Source: Rotaria macrura
Lineage: Eukaryota; Rotifera; Eurotatoria; Philodinida; Philodinidae
Assembly (NCBI GenBank): GCA_900239685.1
Contig: OENT01000539.1
Span: 37,237-101,236, forward strand
Length of the DNA: 64,000 nucleotides
Direction of reading: 5' to 3'
Shown piece after piece: positions 23,541 through 36,390 of the stretch. A model generated the notes under the pieces. The model was not told the DNA's origin. It did not search any database and worked only from the letters and a program-made list of their open reading frames with translations. The first letter of the stretch is position 1, and each line of letters begins with the position of its first letter. The translations under genes were made by a program, and so were the position numbers.

Positions 23541-25701
23541 TCAATGATAGTCATCGTCATCATGGTTTAGTTGTGGAACGAGCTCAAGCGGATGCTCATG
23601 TCCTCTCTTTTCACAAGTCGAACAAACATTGTAGTTGCTACATGTTGCGCAATGATACAGTTGACCAATGACTGGGGTCATGTGGCATTTGTCGCATGTT
23701 AAATGCAGCCATTTGAACTCATCTGGTGGTGGAAGAGGCAGTGTTTCACCTTTAGCCCATGTCTTGAGAGCGTCAACTCCATTCCTTGATACTTGACCGC
23801 AACCACGACGTGTCAAAATATTTCCGTCAGTTGAGATAACTAAGAGGGATGGAATACCTAAAACAAGAGAGAAAGTCAATGAAAATAAAGATGAAGCTTA
23901 TTCACTCACCTAAACATTGAAAGTAATCTTCGAGTACAGCTATCGAGTTGAAAGGAATGGCAGGCCAGGGCATTCCAGCACGATATTCATCAAACGATGT
24001 CTCATCGCGATCACTTGAGATAAAGACAATTGGAAACGGCTGATCGCTACATTGAACTTCTTTGTAAAGTCGCGTCAACTGAGTAGTAAATTCAAGACAA
24101 GGAGGACACCAACGTGCAGAAAAATATAGGCCAACACTTTTGATGCCATCTTTCCACAATGTTTTTGTTTCGAGTTGGTTTCCATTATTCGGAGAAAGTA
24201 AATATGGTACTGATGAAAACAATTGTTCCAAAGAATAACGATGTTCTGGAAAGAGATATTCAACAAGAGGATGTTCATGAGTGTTTTTTGAGATGCAGGC
24301 CTCACAAAGATTAATATTACATTCTTGATGAGGGCAACCATGACGTCGACCGACCAATGGACGCATGTAACATTGATTGCAAATGATTTTACTCCAGACA
24401 GGTTCACCTTCAAGAGGTGTGCGTTTCCAGAAAAGAGACTTCCCCTGACACCATAAGTGTAATGCCTCTATGCCTAATGACTCGACTTCTTCCACGCCGT
24501 CCGAAGTAAGCGTATCATGTGATAGAGACAGAACAACTAGATATGGGATGCTTTCTACTTTGTATATTTCGCCTAAATTTCGTGAACGATCGCGATCTAA
24601 ACGACAAATTTCTTTCAAAAAAAGCAGTCCTATGATTATAACTGAGCGTAACCATGAATCCAATGATAGAAGTAGCTCTGTTTAAATGATCGTTTTTGTC
24701 TACTTTTGCACTATTGATTTCGTTGTGTCACTTAGTTTTTAACGTTTCTTTCATCATTTCAATGAAATCATTTTGATGAATTTCATATGATTGTTTTCTG
24801 TTGAAATTTCATGAATTTGTTTTTAAAATAATTGGTTAAAGTGTCCGTTTTACAAGTAGAAATATCTTATTCTACGAAAAACTAATCCTTTTCCCTATGT
24901 TTTGGTTTTCTGAATACTCCAGTTTCCATTTTTATATCACCTACGATATTCAATACTTAGAAATAAAATTTAAAAATCAATATGAGCAAAATTATCATCT
25001 ATCGCTCGAAAACTTAAGATAAATTTTTCTTCGAAATATATACAAGCGTTCAGTTGAATTCTCTTCAACACAGAAGAAAATAAAGCTCTTTCTCCAGGCT
25101 TCTCTTCCATTAAAAAGAAGCATATGAATTATTTTATTTTGCTCTATTAAATGAAAGCTTTTGTTGGCAAATAAGTTCGGAAGGCAATGTTTATTTCTGA
25201 GTGAAAAATAGATATATTCAGAATTGTAATCTTACTTTCAGAAAAGACTTTCCTCTTCAGTTATTTGTGATGAGAAACATAAATAAACAAATAAATATAA
25301 GTGGCAATGCATCAATAATTGTTTTTTTTCCTTTTTTTGCCCCTTCAATATGTTACACACGTACCCGAGAATGGCAATGCTTTCCATGGCATTTCTTGGA
25401 AATACTTATCGAATTCAGTTTGATTTTCATCGTCAGAAATATAAACTATGTCCACTTTGTCTTGTACTACGTTCTGAAATTGCTTGAAGATTCTTGTCAA
25501 TTTTGGTGTAAAGCTGCAGCAAGGGGGACACCAGTGTGCTCAAGAAGAAAAATTGAAATTATGATTGAATTATAGATAGTAATCAACTAACGAGAAATAA
25601 AGTACGATAGTTTTGCCATCGAGTTGGCTGATCGGTACTTCTTTTGGTTCGCCCTGTTGTAGTAATTGCTCGCCGAGTAGCTTGCTCAATGTTGTTGCCA
25701 T
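23541..25701 (-). CDS. Nucleoredoxin-like protein with two thioredoxin-ZZ finger units
   Basis: Four minus-strand exons: 25701-25592 (ATG, MATTLSKLLGEQLLQQGEPK), 25538-25365, 24596-23910 and 23857-23541 (stop). Exons 2-3 join as PFSDRDRSRNL, and 3-4 as FQCLGIPSLLV with a 52-nt intron. The product has two thioredoxin-like domains, each with a WCPPC active site (exon 2 and mid exon 3), typical of nucleoredoxin/tryparedoxin disulfide reductases. Each is followed by a Cys/His ZZ-type zinc finger: CNQCYMRPLVG with HEHPLVE, and CDKCHMTPVIG with HEHPLELV. So the order is Trx-ZZ-Trx-ZZ, followed by an acidic tail. Intron 2 is long (768 nt). The exon 1/exon 2 boundary (GT at 25591, AG at 25539) is one base out of frame for the WCPPC reading. 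This could be a non-canonical splice, a sequence error or early decay. Likely a soluble redox protein. Confidence 0.82.
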
Positions 25702-26222
25702 GTCTCACTCAACCTAATTCAAAAGAAAATATAACATTACTCCATTCTTTTATATACGAGAAAAAAATAATGCAACACCTTTCCTTACAATTGTGAAACA
25801 TGCGCAAATGAAACCCCGTCTTTTCATCTCTAGGCAATCTTTCCTTCTTTTGTCGCTTTTCTCTCTTTGACTACGTTCGTATGATTGTTTTCTTTAGTAA
25901 CATGAATCACATGCATGACGACTTCTATATGAGGATAACAGCTCATGTGTTTGACTAAGAATATGAAAAAATCAAATGAAGAATTGGTGAGATTAGGCTG
26001 AGCGTTAGTACTGGTTTGAATGCATGGTTTGGTGTGAATGTAACCACGACTGTGTTTAATACCGACATCTACACTTATACCCTATTGGGAAAATCCCTAG
26101 TGATAATACTACTTTGATGTTTCAGCGACCCCCGTTGTTTTCATGCCTACATTGGTCTTTACTTGCCTACTTGGAGAGCTGTTGAAAAGCGCTTAAGGCG
26201 CTCATATTGAGAATTCCTTAAG

Positions 26223-26699
26223 AAGCTTAATATATTGTGTTTTTTATAATAGTGTACTCTTCCTTATATATATATTATTTTTTATTTTTTAACGACGTTT
26301 CGAAGGTCACTGCCTTCTTCTTCAGTTAATAATAGATACAATTGAATGATTTAAACATACAACTTATATACATATGTATGTAGGTCACTTTTTCTTTTTT
26401 CATGATTAATAGTGGAACGGACGACAATACGGTAATAACTGGAACGAAACTATTTCACCTGGATTTCTTTTTCGTCCGTTCCACTATTAATCATGAAAAA
26501 AGAAAAAGTGACCTACATACATATGTATATAAGTTGTATGTTTAAATCATTCAATTGTATCTATTATTAACCTGAAGAAGAAGGCAGTGACCTTCGAAAC
26601 GTCGTTAAAAAATAAAAAATAATATATATATAAGGAAGAGTACACTATTATAAAAAACACAATGATATCCTTCCAAACCATAAATCAAGCTTAATATAT
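26223..26699. mobile_element. Hairpin element flanked by a 13-bp direct repeat
   Basis: The inverted arms of about 185 bp (26236-26423 and 26472-26662) are nearly identical, with a loop of about 50 bp. AAGCTTAATATAT occurs on both sides (26223-26235 and 26687-26699) and looks like a target duplication, with 24 bp between the right arm and the repeat. Each arm contains CTGAAGA, a GAAGG/CCTTC hairpin and GAAACGTC. No protein is encoded. Confidence 0.8.
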
Positions 26700-28371
26700 A
26701 TTGCACTGTATGGTGCTGGGAGTACAGGAGTCAGGATTTTTGTCAATAAGCCAATTCCCCTTTCTGCCAGTGACGTTTTTACAATTGACAGAATCGCCCT
26801 CTGACGCTCCGCCAACTACAGTAGTTTTTGCTAATCGGCAGTATGTCATACAGGCATCTCTGCCAATTTGAGAAAAAACCCAAGGGAACTCACAGATTAC
26901 TTAAGTTAATAGGCTACAATAGGAAAATATGAAAGAAGAAACTTGATTGAATACAACTGATTTTATCTTTTCAAATGGTTATGAGTCATTGAATCCCTCT
27001 ATTTTATCTTACCTCTTTCTTTTTCTTTTTTCTAATTTTCGTGTTTCTATCGGTCTAAGTGATTTAGTTTGTTGAATTAACGGTTCGACATTCTCTTTCT
27101 GAATAGCCAACTTACTGAACTAAATTGTATTAATGCACAGTCGGACTTATTACAATGTATAAATACTGGGCTACTTATCACATTTTCACATCATTTTTAT
27201 TTTTCATTTCATCCGCAAAGGTCATTGTATGTATTTTATTTCTCTTATCTACTACTATACTCGACTGGGCTTCGTTCCACTTTCTACTTCTAACTTATGT
27301 TTAATTTTCTAAGTGCATTGAATTTGTATACTTTCTCTCTTTTCAAACGAATTTTTCTTGTAAAAAAAAGTCATGTATGTTTTCCATCGAAAATGTTTGA
27401 AATGTGTAATTTGAATGGATTTTGATTTCCAAGGAAGCGACAAATTATTAACCATAACAGAATAAAAGTATATTTTTCAGTTTGGTCGAAAATATTTGTT
27501 AAGTTAATTTAGAAATTCGAGTTAATAGTGTCATAGCCATTTTTACCAATTGGCAGAAATTTTGTGATGCTATTCCAATTTTTTGAATTGGCAGAAAGGG
27601 TTTATACCCAGGAGTCATACCTATCTCATTACGAGCTAAGAGATTATTCATGCGAATGTAACGGTAGATGCTATTACAGATGCCGTTATGAGGCTATTGC
27701 CGATGATAAAGATAAAGCAATAATCAGAAGATGAAGTATATTGCACGAATTTATTGAGCAAAAAATGACAGACACAAATGAAAACATAACAATCAATAAG
27801 GAGAAGAGTCGTTCGAGGGAGTAAAATCGCTGAATGCCACAGTCTAGACGACGAATAATCGTAAAGTAAGCCATGTTCCTTGAGGAGGGAATAAAATCCA
27901 CTAAGAGGTTTAAGTAATAAGAAACAAAAAATGGCAAAAAAAAATAAAGAAATGCAAGAAAGAATCCAGAAAACAAAGAAATCACAAAATTACGAGTATC
28001 AGTAAATATATCTACAACAACAAGACAAATAGAACGTAGATGAAAGCCATTGGAGTTACACACGTCTGGTTTTTGTACCATTAAATACAAGTCGAAAAAT
28101 TTTATTTATCGCATTTCATTGCTTCAAAAAGTGTTTGGATATATGAATTTAGTATATCACCCTACGGTTGAATCGATTAAAATCTGTAATTCTATAAATG
28201 AATGAATATTTACGCTGACCCTCTCATTCACATTGTTGGTTTTTCTCGAGTTTAAAATTGTCTTCAAGACTGATACTGTTATCTATTTCAACGAAGTTCA
28301 ATTAAAACAACACAAATGTTAATATCATCTCAGTTTTTATAATTCGTTTCAGTGGGTTTTGTAATGGAGTT
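26700..28371. other. No gene recognised
   Basis: AT-rich intergenic DNA. A 134-codon hydrophobic minus-strand frame (28090-27686) shows no recognisable motif and was not accepted. Confidence 0.45.
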
Positions 28372-28497
28372 GAAGTAAGTGTGACTGAGGGTGAGAGTTA
28401 AAGGACTCAACAATGCACAATTACATCCACTCTACCCTCGGCCACACTGACGCCCTCAAAATGATACCTTTACACCTATAACCACCCATACTCTCTG
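28372..28497. repeat. GTG/CAC inverted repeat
   Basis: GTGTGACTGAGGGTGAGAGT pairs with the downstream arm ACTCTACCCTCGGCCACAC with few mismatches and a loop of about 30 nt. Confidence 0.65.
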
Positions 28498-28967
28498 TTG
28501 GCGATACATTTTCTCTTCTGTGTTCATTTTATTTTGGCCTTCAATCACTTAAAACCAGTACGCATGAATTTTATATGTAGTATTATATGACTGCTTTTGT
28601 CTATTGAAAAACATCAGCATTGAATCACAGCTTTTCAACTATTCGTATTTAGGTTGATTCTTCAGCTTTTAAAGAACTATGTGGTTACGGCAATATTCAT
28701 TGATGTAATATAATGCCTTTTCTAATTAATTTTTATTTCATTTTTTCTACAATTTAAATGTTTTTGGATGATACTTCGCTAAAATCCATACAAAAGAAGA
28801 TGCTGGAGATTATGCACTCAAAGACTTTCGGCTAACTTCTCATTCGAAAACGTTTCTCGTCAATGAAGATTCCAACTGGTTCACGATGGACTTGAAAACC
28901 ATTAGAAAAAAATTCTAAATGATTTTTAGTATGTACTTAGAATGTGTCTAAAATTTTTAATTTTTGG

Positions 28968-29097
28968 GTATGGATGTGGTGTGTGGGTCTAAGTCTGGAT
29001 AAGAAACAACTGAAATCATGTACAAAAACACAAACATTCTCATCAATACCGACATTATTCATCCATCTATAGTCACTCCCACTTCCACATCCACACC
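28968..29097. repeat. GTG/CAC inverted repeat
   Basis: TATGGATGTGGTGTGTGGGT faces CACTCCCACTTCCACATCCA about 75 nt downstream. Confidence 0.65.
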
Positions 29098-29855
29098 GCT
29101 TTTCTCTTTTCGTAAATGCTTTTTTATCACCTATTTTAATTGAGTTGTTAGGAAAATATTGTTGATTTATCCGTTCAAGATTAGCTGTTTTTATTACTAT
29201 CGTATCAAAATAAATACTTCATTACCAAAACTCACTCAACCGAAAATCTTATAGCAAATTTTTGGTTTCGGTAACTACATATTCGAACAATATTATCCTA
29301 TACTTTTGTAAAATTGTTATGTTTGTTTCTGAAAAACAGGTGAAAAGAGATGCCAGAAGTAAAGAGAAGCAGAAAGATTATGCTACTACATTGTGGACAA
29401 GAATAGATAGAAGTAGACAGAGACGAGACAGTCATTTGATCCTATTATATTTATTGTGTTTTATGTCCTTCAGTTTATTCAAATAATCGTTTGAAATATT
29501 TCCCTACCCTCGAATTATTTTCATGCAATCATTCGAATAAAGTGAAGAGTCATTCATCATAAATCAATTGAGAGGTCCTTATGCACTTTTAACCAGAAAA
29601 TCTAACTGATGGTAGTGGCAACACGATGGACTGGTCGAGTTCACACAATATTCATCCATCTATGCACATACATGTGAACTTGCCATGTTCGTACATGGTC
29701 AAGCAATCCCCGCTTTCGCCACCAAGAACAGTTCTTCTCGTCAAGAGCACATGAATATTCAATATATCAATTGGTTGATTGGGAATAGATAACATCTTTT
29801 TATTCCATAAAACTCATTTATTTTATCATGCACATGAGCGTTATTATTTTTTTGT

Positions 29856-30781
29856 CTATTTAATATTAAATTTTTGTACACGATGATTTCCCCAATCAAC
29901 AGCATACAGATTACCGGGTCGATCGAATGATAAACCGAAGGGAAAATTCAATTGATTTGTTTGATTTCCCAGACCGTTTTCATCCACAATGACATCTCCC
30001 TCGATGGCTCCTTTGATCCAACGCATGATTCGATGATTGTTTGCATCAGCGACATAGACAGTGCCCAATTTATCGACAACGACTCCTTGAGGATTCGATA
30101 AATGTGTAAGATTCTTTCCTTGTCCGTGACCACCAGCCACGACAATGCCTTCTTTTGCGCCTTCCATCCATTTTACTACACGATGATTTCCAAAATCAGA
30201 CACGTACACTGAATAATCTTGATCGATGAATACGTATTGTGGAGAAGAAAGTTGATCGTTGCGATTTCCATCTTGATTGCCACCTGCAATCACTGTTCCC
30301 TGAGATTCTTCTCTTCGATATCGACTCACTTCATGTTTTACCATGTTAGTGACATAGAGAGATCCCATATCGTCCATTGTCATACCCGAACAATCGATGT
30401 TCGAGATGATTGTTTCTCCACTTGTTCCATTTCGACGAGACCATCGAACTACTCTTGTATTCCCAAAATCGCAGATGATGAGACTATCTCTTTCTTTGTC
30501 AACAATCACATCGAATGGGTAGGACAACTGATGAGCTCCATTTCCTTGTCCATTTCCACCGGCAACCACCTGACCACTTGTCATACTCCGTTTCCATCCC
30601 ACAATACGGTGATTATCACGGTCAGCGACATAGACAGTTTGATCATCATCTACAAACAAACCCAATGGTTGAAGTAGTTGATTGATTGCATTGCCTTGCC
30701 CATTTCCTCCAGCCACAGTAAGACCATTTTTTTGCCATGTTGCATTCGGATGAATGTCAATTGCAGGTGCTCGTAGTGGTG
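29856..30781 (-). CDS. NHL-repeat beta-propeller protein 1 (3' exon)
   Basis: A single long minus-strand exon of about 308 residues carries six NHL-type blades. The repeated pattern is a VAGG(N/H)GQG turn, a QL..P segment, a hydrophobic V.VD strand, then YVAD or YVSD, N/D-HR(I/V), and a W or K.. residue before the next blade. The last blade ends VDWGNHRVQKFNIK and a stop. The exon is bounded upstream by a clear acceptor (TTCGTTTCAG, exon from 30781) that enters in phase 1. The ATG-containing first exon, expected to encode a signal peptide, was not found in 30782-31100. NHL propellers usually act in protein binding, and secreted forms are abundant in bdelloids. Its blades align along their full length with the exon at 57763-56850, including the degenerate third blade, so the two are paralogues. 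Confidence 0.85.
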
Positions 30782-30904
30782 CTGAAACGAAGCACAAATC
30801 TTGAGTACAAAATAAATATCGTTATCACTGAAATGAGAGTTTTTTATTCGTTCTTTCAAACGAAATTTAGCAGAATGATCGTTCATTTTCTCGACAAGGA
30901 ACAA

Positions 30905-33768
30905 TAATTTAAAAAGCTGCTTTTAATTATAAAATCATAAAATTTTGACAAATGTTTAACAAATGAGTATTTGAATTTTTTTTATAAAAAAACCCGTATC
31001 TATTTAATATCTATTTTAATAATAATCACATGCCGATCATCGTGATAAAAAGAAAACCAATTCTACAAACTTGTCTCTCTAAATTATTCTGCTATAGACC
31101 CAGAAGATGCATTCTGACAACTGAATCTGATCGGATTTTATAGTCAATTTCTAAAAGACGGACGGAATCCTCATTGCGTAAGAATATTCGGATCCTTAGG
31201 ATTGGAATCCGATCGGTTCGATTTTCAGAATCCAATATTAGCATCCATTTTATGGCTCTGATAGACTTCCAGTGACGTCATCAGGTAATAATTGGCATCC
31301 AAATTACAAATCACTGTTTTCCCATAAAATTCGTTACTCATTCCTAAACCAGCATGGCGATAGGATTTCGTCGGTTAATCGGATCTGATCACATCCCGTC
31401 TGACCCAGTATCGAACAAATCATCTGGGAATAAATATGAACCCATGTTTATCGTGCTCTTCCTGAATATTTGTCTAAGCGCGTTATTTTCAAAAAAAAAT
31501 AAGTTACAAGTATTGAATTGGTTCTAATTGTAAAATTTGCATGTTAAAACTACTTAAAGTTTGAATTCTACAAAATGTTGTAAATTTTGAATTTTTTTAG
31601 AATTTCTACAAGTTTAGTAGGTTCAAGAAAACTTCCGCTAATATAATGCTTATTAAACATTGTTTTACACTCTACAGTTAAAAAAACCATAAAATCAGAA
31701 CTCAGAAAATTACTACCTTCTTCATTCAAAATCGATCAGAAAGCGAGAAATCTGTCATAGCTTATGTTTACCGATCTGAATTCAAGAGAACCAGAAAGTT
31801 CCTTCTCTGAAATATATCTGTTGTGTAGCTAATGGAGTACGTCAAAATACGTGTATTCCGGTCGTCTGATGGCTATTTCTATATTCTGCAACAGTTTCTC
31901 TATTCTATTTTTCGATCCGTTTCTCTATATTTTTATAGCAGCATATTTCCTTTTTTATTGCTTTTTTCGCTCAAAGTTGAACTTTTTTTTATTGTATTTC
32001 TTAACACATCCTTAATCATCTTGATAACAAAGGATCTGTTCACTTATTATTCTCTTTTCTCCTATTTTATTTTAGTCTTTTTTGTTAGTTTGATATTGTG
32101 TTCTTTTCTGTTGCTTATAGAAATGATTAATAGTGAAAAAATAGTGTCTACACTCGCACTTATTGTTATTCATAAGAATCAGGAGAAAAAAGATTATTTG
32201 GTCAAAAATATTTTCTTAGTGCATGAAACAATCATCTCATAGACCGCAATACTTCAGTAACAATGCTACGGGTCGCATGAACTTTTAAAAAATAGCTGTT
32301 TTGTTATTGATTGTTATAATTAACAATAAATAAATGCGAGTGTAAATACTCTTGTTTTCAGTATTAATCGTTTTTATAAGTAATCCAATAGAAGATCACA
32401 TCAAAGGAACAAAAACACATAAACGGGAGGAAGAGAAGAGAGCATGATAAGTGAACACTTGCATTGCTACAAAGACGATCGAGAAAGATACGGAAGGAAA
32501 AGAGAGTGTCTTAGCAACAAATAAGATAATATAGTATCATTTTTATGTATATTTGATGGCGAACATACGAATTGAAAATAAGGCTCATCGGATTTTAAAT
32601 GAGAAAAAACTTCTGTTATACATGAGTATTGAAATATTTTAACATTAGAATGTATGATTATGTAGCAGGAGAAATTTACGTTAAAAATTTTCTTTTCGGA
32701 GAGTTTTGAAATCTCCTGCATTTCAGTTTCTTCTGCAACTTATGCACGGTGTGAATTTCTGATTTCGATGTGCAATACGCAGCTTAATCACCAAATAATA
32801 GTTTCAAAGCGAGTGATTAATTATCTTCGAAAAAATATAATCAAATAGCGTTTAAGTTTGGACGAAAAATACTGCATAATTTGAAGTATTCTGCTCTATC
32901 GATATATAGAAACGGATAAAAAATAGAGGGATAATGGAATAATGACCAATCGGAATATACTTTGACGTGCTTTCTAAGTTAATAATTAGTAAGAACAACA
33001 TATAAACAAGAGTAAGCCAAAAGTGATGGTAACTGTTAGAAAATATCTTTTTCTCCTTTTTTAAAAGTCCGAAAAGGATCCGAGTTGGACATATAGTAAC
33101 TTGCAACTATTATAGATAAATATTATCATTATTTTTCCTAACTGTATCCTTCGTTGCCGAGGAGATATTTTCCTGCAGTTGCCAAAATTAAAAAACAAGA
33201 ATTGAGACTTAACATGAAAATATGGAAAAAAAAGTGAAAACAAAGACACTGAAATGCAGAAATATTAGAAAAGTAAGGAAGAATAGAATTATTGCGAAAC
33301 GCTACTCATGTAACTCTTTTTCGAGTCGTAACGCGCCTCTGAGTGTTTGTGAACGATAGCACTGCACGCATCAGGACGCATCTAGAATGCAACATTTTCG
33401 GGTTTACTTTAGTTAGGTACATCTATAATCCGTGTTCCATCGAATTTTAAAATAGCTATTGTTTCATTTTTTATCTGATCGATTTTTTATTCCCTGTCGA
33501 TTATGTAGGTAAAAGAGATTGTATTTGTTGTGGAAAACCACTTGTTAAAAATTGTAAACTTCCCCGTAAATAACAATCGGCTCATAATTTTCCTTAGTCC
33601 ACTTCTATGTCCTTCATCTATACCTATTCGTTAATTTAAATGCGCAACATGCCGTTTGATGTATAAAAGGGTGTAAGTGTCCCACACCCACATCCTCATA
33701 AATACCAGCTAAGCTTTAGTTCCAATGGCATCAGGTAGTTCGAAATACTTTCTTTTAAAAGTGCTTAC
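30905..33768. other. No gene recognised; GGATTCCGATC island at about 31110-31420
   Basis: The left part carries GGATTCCGATC-like words (TTGGAATCCGATCGG, AATCGGATCTGATC) resembling the island at 36060-36390. The rest is AT-rich. A 136-codon hydrophobic plus-strand frame (31832-32242) is composition-driven and was not called. Confidence 0.4.
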
Positions 33769-33960
33769 TCATCTTTGTGATTTCTGTTACTGCAGTTGTT
33801 GTTGCTGTTTCTGTGCTCTCTATTGCTGTTGTTGTTGTCTTTGTGCTGTCTGTTGCTGTTGCTGTTGTGGATGTTGTTGTATTCACTAATGTTGTACCTT
33901 CCGTTGTTGTTGCCGTTATTGTACTGTCTATTGTTGTAATGTCTGTTATTGTTATGTATG

Positions 33961-33992
<32 letters not shown>

Positions 33993-34101
33993 GTGCTCTC
34001 TGCTGCTGTTGTCGTTGTTGTTATGCTCTGTGTTGTTTTTGTCGTATTCTCAGATGCCGTGGTTATTGCTTGTATTGTTGTTGTGGCTGTCGGAATCTGC
34101 C
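33769..34101 (-). CDS. Thr/Ala-rich mucin-like exon
   Basis: On the minus strand this tract stays open between an acceptor (CATAACAG, exon from 34101) and a donor (GATGA|GTAAGC, exon end 33769). It encodes 110 residues dominated by Thr with Ala, Ser, Ile and Glu, for example TATTTIQAITTASENTTK and ESTETATTTAVTEITKM. Such stretches are O-glycosylated linkers in secreted or surface proteins. The exon enters and leaves in the same phases as the Thr-rich linker exon of the gene at 44567-45739, which supports a real exon of a related modular gene. No neighbouring Cys-rich or lectin-like exon was recognised on either side, so the rest of the gene is missing, distant or decayed. A trinucleotide microsatellite is the alternative reading. 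Confidence 0.4.
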
Positions 34102-36059
34102 CTGTTATGCGACGAAGAGAAAATCAAAAGTGATTGATCAATTCATCAGGTAGAAATATGCTGCGAGGTAATCCAATTGCGCACATCTCATCGTGTTCAC
34201 GTTATTAAAGATTATTTTGGTGTTTCTAAGAAAAATGGCATATATCTAATTTGTACTCAATCTTTTCGTCGAGTAGAAAAATTATGTACCGGAAAGTCTC
34301 TCAAATCTTCCGAAAGAGGCTTCGCACACTTTCACGTCTACATTCAAAGTTACCCAATTGGTTATAGAATGTATTATATTTTCTTAGTCTTTCTAGAATA
34401 AGTTTTTTTATGGATTTGTGTCGAACAAACCGTTGGATATCTTTCGATTGAATCGAGTCTGTTGCAATTAGTTGATTTTCATATTTCATGATTTCGACAA
34501 TGGTATTCTATGATCTTTTACTATAGCCACAACATTAAATTATCTAACGAGACATGATGAGACGGAGATTTTGTTTGGACTTTACGAAGCTATTCATTTT
34601 TCTGAAACTATACCAGAACAAAGGTCATGAATACAACACAGAAAATATTTGTCGAATTTGACTGTGTTAATCAGCACCAGCAGAAGGAACTCCGACTAAC
34701 TATCAATTCCTATACTAAGAAAAAAGTTCTGACCGAAGGTCCTTCGGAAGTTGGGCTAGCTATCCACAGACTGAGAAGTGCATGAAGAAAATGCATTGAT
34801 GTAGAGTGCTGCCTAGATCAAATGCAACTACATTGATTTTTATTGTTCGTGTGAAGGGTAATAGTCAATGCAGAATTCCCCACACTCAATATCACCAATG
34901 ATCTGCTTATTCTTATTATCTTCTAAACTTTCGAATAATATTTATCAGAAAAGGTACCAGTATATCGCATTTAGTTGACTGTTTTCTAGGTACTGACACA
35001 AATTTCCCAGAAGTATTACGCTTATTTTAATGCAAACTACAGCCAATTAGTTTTTCTAAAAGTGACCAAAGAAACATTTTCTCGATTCACTCATTCTATT
35101 GAAACCATAAAACTCAAGGATACTCAACCTCGACGCATTTGACTCGTACATTTCTGTTGAATCGCATGAATGACTTATTTGCACACGATGAATAAGGACA
35201 TTCTTAGTCAGGCTACACTAATAAGCAGAAACATAGGATATCCTTGCTTTCACTCGCTCTTGACGCATCTGTATTCATAAACTGGATTTCAGTCAGTTAA
35301 AATTACTATCCATAGTAGAAAATATCTCTGTAGTCTAAACCTCTTTCCATATATTTGACACTTTTTCTGCAAGGCTTGAACTCTTGAAATATAAAACTAT
35401 ATTTAAAATAGAAGGAAAACTTATCCATGCGGTGTTTTTTCCGAAACATTGCCTACTGGATACTTTTTTGAGTTATCCTGCTATGCAAATTAGTTTATTT
35501 TAGCTTTTAGTTTCAACCTATATCCAAACGTATTTTCAGTATTAAAAACAATGTCGAATCACTTCTATCTACGCCATCTTAATATTTTTTCCAAAAGACA
35601 GATTAGGTCAAGCTATTGACTTCAATGATGACATGGATCATATGTTTTCAAGGCCATATCTCACAAGTTTGACGATAGAATTTGAACCTTGATTGAATCG
35701 TTGGTGTGCACTGCTCCTTGGGAAATAACCCGCCTTATGCATGTCACCGCTACTTTTGATGAATTTACTTTAGCAACTAATGTGTCTATGTCTTATCGTG
35801 GTATGTATCCAGAAGTGATCTCCAGACTGAATGTGTTCAATTCCCCAGTTTCTCATTGGATTATTGTTAAAACGTTTACTATAAAGTAAGGTTGAGATTC
35901 TATACCGATTGGTGATCTCCGCAACGCAATTTTGACTTAGTACCAATCTGGTATTATTTGAGGTTATTCATCAATAGACTCAATGAACTAACTTTGATTC
36001 GAATGTTCGAAAATTACCAGTCAATAGAGAAACTCAAAGTTATTCTTTGATACAAGTTC
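34102..36059. other. No gene recognised
   Basis: AT-rich sequence. A 66-codon plus-strand frame (35689-35889) has protein-like composition (MHVTATFDEFTLATN) but no recognisable family, start context or splice partner. Confidence 0.4.
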
Positions 36060-36390
36060 TCACAACGAGTAGATAAAAAATAAGGGCGAGGCGATCCAAG
36101 ACGACAGATCCGACTGGAGGACCCCGTGGGATTCTGTCGAATCCGATAGGGATTCTTTGGAAAATATCGGAATCCTTGGTAATGGATTCCGATAGGAAGT
36201 TGTCAGATATCGGAAATGTCGGAATGACAGCGGTCCCTGTCGGAATACTGAGATCCCAACAGTTTCCGCCATCCGAAAACTTCCTATCGGAATCCAATAC
36301 CAAAGATTCCGACAACTTCCGACAGGATCCCATTGGAATTCTCGGTATCCGATAGGATCATATGAGGCATTGTTGCCCTGGGGAGGGTGT
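36060..36390. repeat. GGAATCCGATAGG motif island
   Basis: Saturated with GGATTCCGATAGGAAGTT and its reverse complement (AACTTCCTATCGGAATCC) plus shorter variants, giving many alternative hairpins. The right end (reverse complement CCCAGGGCAACAATGCC) resembles the ACCCAGG ends of other islands. Confidence 0.65.

Noticed and set aside
27686..28090. 134-codon hydrophobic minus-strand frame
   Set aside because: Composition-driven membrane-like sequence without conserved features or neighbouring exons.
31832..32242. 136-codon hydrophobic plus-strand frame
   Set aside because: Phe/Leu/Ile content follows from T-rich DNA; there is no family motif and no splice context.
33777..34133. 118-codon Val-rich plus-strand frame
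   Set aside because: It is the antisense of a Thr-rich codon run and follows from the trinucleotide repeat; the minus strand has proper splice sites.
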